DNA of 64,000 nt, from contig CBDCPZ010000022.1 of the NCBI GenBank assembly GCA_965220465.1, forward strand, positions 124,001-188,000. The letters are read 5' to 3'. Each line of letters begins with the position of its first letter. Position 1 is the stretch's first letter. The position numbers and the translations under genes were made by a program. This document shows, in pieces, positions 53,340 through 61,472 of the stretch. The notes beneath the pieces were generated by a model. That model was not told where the DNA came from and ran no database searches. It saw only the letters and a program-made list of their open reading frames with translations. This DNA comes from JAHDHW01 sp965220465. Its GTDB lineage: Bacteria > Bacteroidota > Bacteroidia > Chitinophagales > Saprospiraceae.

Positions 53340-55124
53340 ATGCGATCGAATATTTTTATCTTTTCAAGCCTGCTTTTATTTACTCTGCCAGCTTTAAAAA
53401 TATCTGCGCAAAACCTAAAACCCATGCCCTCTGACCTGACAACGCCTTTTGAAAAAAACAACAATTCTTCTGCAACTTATCACGAAGCAATCGATTTTTA
53501 TAAAACCCTTAGGCGTCAATTTCCTCAAATTAGTTTAAAAGAATACGGCTCAACAGATAGTGGTTTTCCGTTGCACCTCGCTATACTTTCTACAAGTGGT
53601 GATTTCGATCCTCAATCTATTCGAAAAAGTGGAAAACAAATTCTGATGATCAATAATGGAATCCACCCTGGTGAACCATGCGGTGTAGATGCTTCCATGT
53701 TATTGTTGAAAGATTATTTGACCGAACCAGAGCTGCAAAAATATTTGGAACACACCGTTATTGTTGTTATTCCGCTTTACAATATTGGTGGCGCTTTAAA
53801 CCGAAACAGTTCGACACGTGCTAATCAAAACGGTCCCGAATCATATGGTTTTCGAGGTAATGCACAAAACCTTGATCTCAACCGGGATTTTATAAAATGT
53901 GACACCAAAAACGCTGAAACATTCAATCAAATATTTTCCGAATGGCAGCCTGATGTTTTTATTGACAATCATACTTCCAATGGAGCCGATTATCAATATA
54001 CGCTCACTTTGATTCCAACTCAACACAACAAACTCGATCCAAATCTAGCCAAATATCTCAATGACGAAATGTTACCCAGGCTTTACAAAAACATGGAGGC
54101 CACTGAATATGAAATGACTCCTTATGTATATGCACGGAATACTCCTGATGAAGGAATTGCAGCGTTTTTAGACTTGCCACGCTACTCATCAGGCTATGCC
54201 GCTTTATTTAATACACTATCATTTATGCCGGAAACGCACATGTTGAAACCATTTAAAGGCCGTGTGGAAAGTGTTCGTCTTTTTATGGATTGCATGATTA
54301 AAACGATGCATGATGACCGGGAAAAATTACAAACTGCTCGCAATAAAGCAATTGAAAACACAAATGCCAAAAAAGAGTTTGAATTGAATTGGATGCTTGA
54401 TATGGAAACATCCTTAAAGCTTAATTTTAAAGGTTATGAAGCCAATTATAAACCCAGCGAAATAAGTGGTTTGGAAAGACTCTATTATGATCGCAATGCT
54501 CCTTATGAAAAGGAAATTCCTTTTTTTAATAGTTATAAAGCCACTTTGAGTGTTGAAAAACCAGAAGCGTATATCATTCCACAAGCTTATAGAAATATCA
54601 TTCAACGATTGAAATGGAATGGAGTGGAAATGAAACGCTTGACAAAAGATGCTGAAATAGAAGTTGAGTTGTACCATATTGGTGACTTTGAAACAACGGA
54701 TTACGCATACGAAGGCCACTATCTCCACTCTCAATTAAATGTTGAAAAATCAATCCAAAAATGGCTGTTTCATAAAGGAGATTATATTGTCTACACCAAT
54801 CAGGTAGCCAATCGCTATATCGTAGAATCGCTTGAACCACAAGCGCCAGACTCTTTTTTCTCCTGGAATTTTTTCGATGGTATTTTGATGCAAAAAGAAT
54901 ATTTCTCTTCCTACGTTTTTGAGGATCTTGCTGCAGAATTTCTGAAAGAAAATCCAGAACTTAGAGCAAAGTTGGATAAGAAAAAGCAAGAAGATGAAGC
55001 CTTTGCTGCCTCAGCGAGAGCACAATTGGACTTTGTATATCAAAATTCTCCGTGGCACGAAAAAACGTATCGGGTCTATCCCGTAAGTAGATTGATCCAA
55101 AAAATTGATTTGTCCATTGAATAA
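53340..55124 (+). CDS. M14 family zinc carboxypeptidase
   Basis: A 594-residue exported protein (signal ending KISAQ). Zinc-ligand and catalytic motifs of the M14 family are visible: HPGEPCG (HxxE), NLDLNRDF, DNHTSNG with the third zinc His, and MPETHML with a candidate catalytic Glu. The catalytic core spans about residues 60-330. The remaining 260 residues form a beta-rich region plus a long C-terminal helix, which is unusual for simple carboxypeptidases. It probably trims peptides in the periplasm or outside. No sorting domain is present. Confidence 0.88.
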   Translation: MRSNIFIFSSLLLFTLPALKISAQNLKPMPSDLTTPFEKNNNSSATYHEAIDFYKTLRRQFPQISLKEYGSTDSGFPLHLAILSTSGDFDPQSIRKSGKQILMINNGIHPGEPCGVDASMLLLKDYLTEPELQKYLEHTVIVVIPLYNIGGALNRNSSTRANQNGPESYGFRGNAQNLDLNRDFIKCDTKNAETFNQIFSEWQPDVFIDNHTSNGADYQYTLTLIPTQHNKLDPNLAKYLNDEMLPRLYKNMEATEYEMTPYVYARNTPDEGIAAFLDLPRYSSGYAALFNTLSFMPETHMLKPFKGRVESVRLFMDCMIKTMHDDREKLQTARNKAIENTNAKKEFELNWMLDMETSLKLNFKGYEANYKPSEISGLERLYYDRNAPYEKEIPFFNSYKATLSVEKPEAYIIPQAYRNIIQRLKWNGVEMKRLTKDAEIEVELYHIGDFETTDYAYEGHYLHSQLNVEKSIQKWLFHKGDYIVYTNQVANRYIVESLEPQAPDSFFSWNFFDGILMQKEYFSSYVFEDLAAEFLKENPELRAKLDKKKQEDEAFAASARAQLDFVYQNSPWHEKTYRVYPVSRLIQKIDLSIE

Positions 55125-55288
55125 ATCTTATCATGCTTTGTGTATTTTTAAGAGCAGTATTTATCAAGAGGAATCATTTTGTCATTATAAATTTAATAGT
55201 TCCGTCAAAAAGGCACAATTGTTCACTTTTTTGCTGACAAATTTACCTGAAAACTGGAATGGTCAGCAATTTGATTACGCTTTGTCAT

Positions 55289-55711
55289 ATGATTCAACGT
55301 AAACATTCAGATTTTTTTGAACGGCTAACTCAGGATATCGCAAAGGTTTTTGCGGTTTTGATTGGTAAAAATATCGATGAGGTTGAAGAGGAATTAAATC
55401 TGGCTTACAATGAATGGTTGAAACTTGATCGCAAATCATTGGATGAACTACATCCAAATGAATTATTGCCAATGCTTTTGAATGAAATGAAACTTGAAGT
55501 TGATCATATTAAAATTTTAGCGGATCTTTTTGCCAAAGAAGGCGAACTCTACTTTAATGAAAAACAATTTTTAAAAAGCAAACTAAAACTGAAAAATGCG
55601 TTAACCCTATTTGATTTTGTCGATCAGGAAAAACAAATTTTTTCTTTTGAAAGGCAAACCACTTTAAAGCAAATTAAAACACTAATTTCCAAAATTGAAA
55701 CAAACCATTAA
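55289..55711 (+). CDS. Small helical protein upstream of clpB, unknown
   Basis: From ATG 55289 it is 140 residues, soluble and almost entirely helical, with TPR-like spacing in the second half (AKEGELYFNEKQFLKSKLKLKNAL). It starts with MIQRKHSDFFERLTQDIAK. An upstream ATG at 55259 adds ten residues that look non-native. It ends 15 bases before clpB on the same strand, so it is likely co-transcribed and may be an accessory of the chaperone. No family assigned with confidence. Confidence 0.65.
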   Translation: MIQRKHSDFFERLTQDIAKVFAVLIGKNIDEVEEELNLAYNEWLKLDRKSLDELHPNELLPMLLNEMKLEVDHIKILADLFAKEGELYFNEKQFLKSKLKLKNALTLFDFVDQEKQIFSFERQTTLKQIKTLISKIETNH

Positions 55712-55726
55712 ACGACAATAAATAAA

Positions 55727-58501
55727 ATGACTTACGATAATTTCACAATAAAATCACAAGAGGCTATCCTCAAAGCTCAACAAATTGCTGCAGCAAACGA
55801 CCAACAAAATGTTGATACGGTTCATTTGCTCAAAGGGATTTTAGAGACTGACGAAAGCACGCCTCAGTTTCTGCTCAAAAAAGCTGATGTCAACATTGCC
55901 ACACTCGAAGTCGAATTGGGCAAAGCAATCAATAGCCTGCCAAAAGTAGAAAATAGCGACAAACAGTTTTTGACTAATGATGCCAACAAAGCTTTGAGCC
56001 AGGCAAAAAAAATGCTCAAGGATTTTGGGGATGAATACATTTCAATAGAATTGCTTTTGCTCGGAATTCTTCATGGAAAAGATAAAGGAGCAATTATTTT
56101 AAAAGACCTCGGAGCGACTGAAAAAGCCTTAAAAGCAGCGATAGTTGAACTTCGAAAAGGAAGAAGAGTCACCGATCAAAATGCTGAAAATCAATACAAT
56201 GCGCTGAACAAATTTGCCATCAACCTCAACGAAAGAGCAGAGTCCGGCAAACTTGATCCGATCATTGGTCGTGACGAAGAAATCAGAAGAGTACTTCACA
56301 TTTTATCACGCCGAAAAAAGAATAACCCGATCATCATCGGAGAAGCTGGCGTTGGAAAAACAGCAATCGTTGAAGGAATCGCCTGGCGAATTGTAAAGCA
56401 GGACGTTCCTGAGAATTTGCAATCAAAGAAAATTTATACCCTTGACATTTCCGGTTTGATCGCCGGAGCAAAGTTTAAAGGAGAATTTGAAGAACGGCTT
56501 AAAGGAGTCATCAAGGAAGTTACCGAATCGAATGGTGAAGTGATCCTCTTTATTGATGAAATCCACACACTGATCGGTGCCGGTGGCGGCGGAGGTGCGA
56601 TGGATGCCGCTAATATTTTAAAACCTGCTCTTGCACGAGGAGAACTCCGTACCATTGGAGCTACTACCCTTGACGAATATCAAAAATACTTTGAAAAAGA
56701 CAAAGCACTGGTTCGTCGTTTTCAAACCGTAATGATTGATGAGCCCAGTATTGAAGATACGATTTCGATTCTTCGTGGTTTACAGGAACGATACGAAGTT
56801 TATCACAAAATTGAAATTCTTGATGAAGCGTTGATCGCTGCAGCTGAACTTTCCCACCGATATATCGCAGACCGACATTTGCCTGACAAGGCGATTGACT
56901 TGATTGATGAAGCTGCTGCAAAACTGAGATTGGAATTGGATTCTGTTCCTGAAGAAATTGACGAAAAGGATCGAAAAGTCAGACAACTTGAAATTGAACG
57001 AGAAGCCATCAAACGGGAAAAGAATAACAAACAACTAGACGGGATTAACAAACAAATTGCCAACGCTCGTGAAGAACTAGCATCGGTCAGTGCAGCTTGG
57101 AAAAGTGAAAAAGAGATTGTTGATACCATTCAAAATATAAGAAAGGAAATTGAAGAGTTGGAAATGCTTGCCAATAAAGCTGAACGCGAAAGTGATTTTG
57201 AAGAAGTTGCAAAAATCCGCTACGGGAAAATTAAAGAAAAGGAAGCAATGCTCAAAGTTGCTGAAGAGAAACTCGATAAACTTCCAGAGGAAAATCGATT
57301 TACAAACGAACAGGTAAATGCCAACGATATCGCAGGCGTTGTAGCACGTTGGACTGGAATCCCCGTGAGTAAAATGCTGCAAAGCGAAAAGGATAAATTG
57401 TTGAAATTGGAAGATCAAATCGGAGAACGTCTTATCGGCCAACATGAAGCAGTTCGAGCTGTTTCCGATGCTGTCCGAAGAAGTCGAGCCGGATTGCAGG
57501 ATGCAAATCGTCCGATTGGGTCATTCATTTTTCTGGGCCCAACAGGAGTTGGTAAAACAGAGTTGGCCAAATCGCTGGCCGAAGTGCTTTTTGATGACGA
57601 ACGTGCAATTACCCGAATTGACATGAGTGAATTTCAGGAGCGACACTCAGTTTCACGATTAGTAGGTGCTCCTCCGGGTTATGTCGGCTATGATGAAGGT
57701 GGTCAGCTGACTGAAGCGGTACGTCGTAAACCATATTCGATTGTTTTATTGGATGAAATTGAAAAAGCTCACCCAGACACGTTCAATATTTTGCTTCAAG
57801 TCTTGGATGATGGACATTTGACCGATAGCAAAGGGCGTGTAGCCAGTTTTAAAAACACAATTATCATCATGACCTCTAATATGGGAGCAGAAACCATTTT
57901 GGAAAACTTTGAAGATCTCGATGCTTTAGGGGAAAAACACAGAACAGAAATCATTGAAACTACTAAAATTGAAGTTTTCGAACATTTGAAGGAAAACTTA
58001 AGGCCTGAATTTCTGAATCGGATTGATGAGCAGATTATGTTTTTGCCTTTGAGTAAAAATGAGATCAAACAAATTCTTGATCTGTTGATGAAAAAAACTT
58101 ACAAGATGTTGGCCAAACAGGGAGTTACCCTTAAAATTTCTGAAAAAGCAAAAGATTTATTGGCTGGCCTAGGTTATGAACCACAATTTGGAGCACGGCC
58201 TTTGAAAAGAGTTATACAAAAAGAAGTGATTAACGAACTATCCAAACTAGTTCTTTCTGGTCAATTTGGAATAGGGGATACCATTTATGTTGGCGTCGAT
58301 GCAAAAGGGTTGACCTTTAGCAAAGAGCCACCAAAGGAAAATGGCATGCCACAAAAAACTCAGCTCAACGTTGAAGAAAAAGGTAATTCAAAAAAAGAAG
58401 AAGAGCGTAAGAAGCAATTGGATGACTTGAAAAATGCCACTAAAGATGTAGAAGATGCAGTGAAGAAAGTGAAAGGCAGTAAAGATGGCAAGGAAAACTA
58501 A
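55727..58501 (+). CDS. clpB: Chaperone ClpB with an extended C-terminal tail
   Basis: A 924-residue Hsp100 disaggregase. There is an N-domain (residues 1-145). AAA module 1 has Walker A GEAGVGKT near 207 and Walker B LFIDEIHTLIGAG. The coiled-coil middle domain spans about 405-530. AAA module 2 has GPTGVGKTELAK near 605, the VLLDEIEKAHPD Walker B and arginine fingers, followed by a lid (LGYEPQFGARPLKRVIQ). It reactivates aggregated proteins with DnaK/DnaJ/GrpE. ClpB is usually about 860 residues; here about 60 highly charged Lys/Glu residues follow the normal end. Confidence 0.97.
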   Translation: MTYDNFTIKSQEAILKAQQIAAANDQQNVDTVHLLKGILETDESTPQFLLKKADVNIATLEVELGKAINSLPKVENSDKQFLTNDANKALSQAKKMLKDFGDEYISIELLLLGILHGKDKGAIILKDLGATEKALKAAIVELRKGRRVTDQNAENQYNALNKFAINLNERAESGKLDPIIGRDEEIRRVLHILSRRKKNNPIIIGEAGVGKTAIVEGIAWRIVKQDVPENLQSKKIYTLDISGLIAGAKFKGEFEERLKGVIKEVTESNGEVILFIDEIHTLIGAGGGGGAMDAANILKPALARGELRTIGATTLDEYQKYFEKDKALVRRFQTVMIDEPSIEDTISILRGLQERYEVYHKIEILDEALIAAAELSHRYIADRHLPDKAIDLIDEAAAKLRLELDSVPEEIDEKDRKVRQLEIEREAIKREKNNKQLDGINKQIANAREELASVSAAWKSEKEIVDTIQNIRKEIEELEMLANKAERESDFEEVAKIRYGKIKEKEAMLKVAEEKLDKLPEENRFTNEQVNANDIAGVVARWTGIPVSKMLQSEKDKLLKLEDQIGERLIGQHEAVRAVSDAVRRSRAGLQDANRPIGSFIFLGPTGVGKTELAKSLAEVLFDDERAITRIDMSEFQERHSVSRLVGAPPGYVGYDEGGQLTEAVRRKPYSIVLLDEIEKAHPDTFNILLQVLDDGHLTDSKGRVASFKNTIIIMTSNMGAETILENFEDLDALGEKHRTEIIETTKIEVFEHLKENLRPEFLNRIDEQIMFLPLSKNEIKQILDLLMKKTYKMLAKQGVTLKISEKAKDLLAGLGYEPQFGARPLKRVIQKEVINELSKLVLSGQFGIGDTIYVGVDAKGLTFSKEPPKENGMPQKTQLNVEEKGNSKKEEERKKQLDDLKNATKDVEDAVKKVKGSKDGKEN

Positions 58502-58725
58502 GTTTCAATGTCTCTGGGTATCGGGTCATCGCTTTACTTAAAGTTGGTGATAAGTAATTCACAGAAATTGGGTTGAGATTTAATGGAGATGGAGTTTGAC
58601 AAGGCATAAAACGTAGGCTATGCCTGAGCATCGGCAAGGCTTTATAACGTAGTATAAACTAAAAAGACGCTCAAGTTGATCTATTATTTAATTCCGCGAA
58701 TTACTTAACTTCAGGGCAAAAAAAA
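58502..58725. other. Intergenic sequence after clpB
   Basis: No convincing gene. It leads into a hairpin at 58726 and then about 190 bases of further AT-rich spacer before the metalloprotease gene. Confidence 0.4.
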
Positions 58726-58747
58726 GTCCGGGTTTGAGAACACGGAC
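58726..58747. terminator. Terminator-like hairpin between clpB and the metalloprotease gene
   Basis: GTCCGGGTT pairs with AACACGGAC (one mismatch) around TGAG. It is preceded by eight A residues, so it would work best as a minus-strand terminator, and it may also weakly stop plus-strand read-through from clpB. Confidence 0.5.
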
Positions 58748-58935
58748 ATTTAGAAACGAATCTTACAATTTTTTAACCAAAACTTATACTTCAAAAGGCA
58801 AGAAGTGAGCCAATCAACTTTGAATTCAGAATATCTGAAAAAAAAGAAGTAAATTTCATATGATTTTTTTATAAAGAAAAAAATCTAGTATAACTTTATG
58901 TTGTCCATAATTACTCACCTCATAAAATTTACAAA

Positions 58936-60696
58936 ATGAAAGCTTCTTTTACCACATTGTTTGTTTTATTACTTCTACCCTTGTCATATGCACAGGACAT
59001 AGCCTACAGCAATCAAATGATCGATAGATTGGAACAGATCCGCTATGACAATATGAATACCGCTGAAGACGGTAACCACCGTGCTTGTTTGACTACTTTA
59101 CTCAGGGAAGTTCGCCAAAACCAGGATCAGCTCGATGCCAACACAAAAAATGTATTTGCCCAATTTATGGCACGCCCCGTATTGGATAATGAAGAAATTG
59201 TTTTTTCTGATCATTTTGATTTTCACTACACACAGACAGGACCAGACGCAGTTGATCCTACCGACGATAATTTTAACAACATCCCGGATTACGTCGAGGC
59301 AATGGCGAATGTCATGGAAAATGTTTATACACAAGACGAACAAGCCCTTTCCTATCACATGCCTCCACCGGATGGCATAAACGGAGGTACAGAGTTTTAT
59401 GATGTTTATATCTATGATGTCGGACAGGGTTTATATGGTTTTGTCATGCAAGAAGATGTTATTGGCGACAATCCGAATTCCTCAACCCTCACAGAAGTAG
59501 CTGCTGCTACCAGTTGGATGGGAATGAATATTGACTATTCCTGGGCACCAGGGAGTCTGCAATCAGCGCTGGAGGTGACCTCTTCACATGAATTTTTCCA
59601 TTCGATTCAATTTGGCTATACCAGCGAAAATACCAACTGGATAGATGAGGCTACTGCCGCCTGGATGGAGGATGTCATCTATCCCGGAGCGGATGATAAC
59701 CTGCAATACCTTTCTCATGTCTTTACACTACCGGATGTTGCACTCAACATTAACCACAATGATAATCTCCCGGATTTTAATGGTCGCTGGTATGCCGGAT
59801 GGTTGTTGTTCAAACATTTGCAGGAGCGCCATGAAACGGACCTCATTCGCAAGGTTTATGAACGCTGTATTACCGAAAATGAAGTAGCAGCCATTCACAA
59901 CGAATTGGTAAATAGTTATGGGAGCAATTTGCCACAAGCTTTTGCGAATTACCTTGTGGCTAACCTGGTCATGAGCGATCTGGCCCAACACGATCCCTTT
60001 ACCTATTCCAGGGCAGATGTTTACAGTGACTACCTGTCTCAAAACGCTCAAATAGAAGGCGTGGCTATCGAAGGTCTTTTCCCATTTGACGGAACAACCC
60101 TTCAGTGGATCAGTGATGTAAACGGAAATGGCCGGTTAATGCGCTTCAGTGCAGACTATCTCGCCATACAGGCCGATCAGGATTTTCTAGTAAGCCTCAC
60201 CCCTGACAATCCTCAGGCTGAAATGGATATCGTACTGGTCAAGTTTAATTCCAGCAATCAGCAACTCGCCGTAGATTATTCTCAGGTAATGGGCAATCAA
60301 CTAGTGATTGATGTGACGGATCAGGCCAATTTCGATGTATTTGTTTTACTCGTTATCCGTTTTGACTTAATTTCTACTGATATCGGATCAGAACAATATA
60401 CGGTCACTGTAGAAGACTCAAACCCTACTCATGTTGAGCAATTGGGTACTGCCGTAAATTTAAACATTTACCCCAACCCTGCAAGCAACAAGATAACCAT
60501 CGATCTGGATATCAGCAACTCTTCCGATGTTGAAGTCGATATTCGGGATATGTCTGGCCGATTGATCCATCAAAGCCTGCCATTAAAAGAAAACAGCCTC
60601 GATTTGGATACCAGTCAATGGCCAAGAGGGACTTATTTTATTGAAATTAAAAATGATAACAACCTGATTTTTGTACAAAAAATTATCCTCATATGA
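58936..60696 (+). CDS. Secreted putative metalloprotease (MXAN_6640-like) with T9SS sorting domain
   Basis: A 586-residue exported protein (signal ending LSYAQ). Near residues 218-224 there is SSHEFFHSIQF, an HExxH-type zinc site, followed by NWIDEATAAWMEDV with a likely third-ligand Glu, as in gluzincins. This matches the putative metalloprotease family named after MXAN_6640. About 85 C-terminal residues form a type A T9SS sorting domain (NIYPNPASNKITI, DIRDMSGRLIHQ, RGTYFIEI). Its stop overlaps the start of the next gene (ATGA), so they are coupled. By eye its GC content is higher than that of its neighbours. Confidence 0.85.
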   Translation: MKASFTTLFVLLLLPLSYAQDIAYSNQMIDRLEQIRYDNMNTAEDGNHRACLTTLLREVRQNQDQLDANTKNVFAQFMARPVLDNEEIVFSDHFDFHYTQTGPDAVDPTDDNFNNIPDYVEAMANVMENVYTQDEQALSYHMPPPDGINGGTEFYDVYIYDVGQGLYGFVMQEDVIGDNPNSSTLTEVAAATSWMGMNIDYSWAPGSLQSALEVTSSHEFFHSIQFGYTSENTNWIDEATAAWMEDVIYPGADDNLQYLSHVFTLPDVALNINHNDNLPDFNGRWYAGWLLFKHLQERHETDLIRKVYERCITENEVAAIHNELVNSYGSNLPQAFANYLVANLVMSDLAQHDPFTYSRADVYSDYLSQNAQIEGVAIEGLFPFDGTTLQWISDVNGNGRLMRFSADYLAIQADQDFLVSLTPDNPQAEMDIVLVKFNSSNQQLAVDYSQVMGNQLVIDVTDQANFDVFVLLVIRFDLISTDIGSEQYTVTVEDSNPTHVEQLGTAVNLNIYPNPASNKITIDLDISNSSDVEVDIRDMSGRLIHQSLPLKENSLDLDTSQWPRGTYFIEIKNDNNLIFVQKIILI

Positions 60697-61184
60697 AAAA
60701 TCTGATGATGACCTTTAGCTGTTATGCTTTACTCATTGTGCTTATAGTTCCAACAACTTTTAAAAGCTGCGATGAAAAAAATGGAGGGGATGAGTATACT
60801 TACCCTAATGCGCTCATTGAAATGACTAAAACGGCTTGTTTCGGAAGGTGCCCAGAGTACACAATAAATCTTGATGGAAAAGGCAATGGCCTGTACAAAG
60901 GCATAAAAAATGTAGATAAAATCGGAAATTACGAGAAAAATTTTTCTGCCGAAGAGGTCAACGGCTTAATCACGGCTTTTGAAAAAGCAAAATTCTGGGA
61001 CTTTGAAGATGAATATACCGCTAAAGTTACTGATTTGCCCACTACATACATTTCTTTCACGAAAGGTTCCCAGTCCAAAAAAATTAAAGATTATTATGGT
61101 GCACCGGCTACCTTGAAAGCGCTGGAAAAAGCTGTTGAAGAACTGGCCAATTCTGCGGGATGGGAAGCGGCAAGTGATGATTAG
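60693..61184 (+). CDS. DUF6438-type exported protein
   Basis: A 163-residue protein with an N-terminal hydrophobic segment and a possible lipidation Cys (TTFKSC, about residue 26), then a compact domain: ALIEMTKTACFGRCPEY, with Cys residues in ACFGRCP typical of DUF6438 proteins, followed by NLDGKGNGLYKG and AEEVNGLITAFEKAKFWDFED. Its ATG overlaps the stop of the metalloprotease by 4 bases, suggesting joint function. Role unknown; the protein might inhibit, anchor or assist the protease, but this is speculation. Confidence 0.8.
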   Translation: MKNLMMTFSCYALLIVLIVPTTFKSCDEKNGGDEYTYPNALIEMTKTACFGRCPEYTINLDGKGNGLYKGIKNVDKIGNYEKNFSAEEVNGLITAFEKAKFWDFEDEYTAKVTDLPTTYISFTKGSQSKKIKDYYGAPATLKALEKAVEELANSAGWEAASDD

Positions 61185-61323
61185 GATCGTAAAGAGAAAA
61201 AGTCGTTGTACCGATCTGGGCACACAATTTTAAATGAGTTCTTTTTTAAGCGCTTGTTTTATCTTTTTACTTATACCCTGTTGTACTATCTGATAAATTG
61301 GAACGGTGGATCGAACAAAAAAA

Positions 61324-61344
61324 GGCTGCCAAATTTTGACAGCC
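61324..61344. terminator. Bidirectional terminator between convergent genes
   Basis: Stem GGCTGCCAAA / TTTGACAGCC with one mismatch, preceded by seven A and followed by TTCTTT. It lies between the DUF6438 stop (61184) and the propeller-protein stop (61473), with the better T-run for minus-strand transcripts. Confidence 0.7.
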
Positions 61345-61472
61345 TTCTTTGTACCTCCAGGGCTGAAAACATTGTTCGTAATTACCTGAAATCATGTTGA
61401 TTATGGAACGGAGAAGTGAATTGTACAATATTTTGTGCAAAAACTCTAGGTTTTTAGATTATTCTTTTCAGC

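Noticed and set aside
58936..61184. Toxin-antitoxin pair from overlapping genes
   Set aside because: The first is a 586-residue exported protein with a T9SS domain and HExxH site, and the second has an export signal; neither resembles a toxin or antitoxin.
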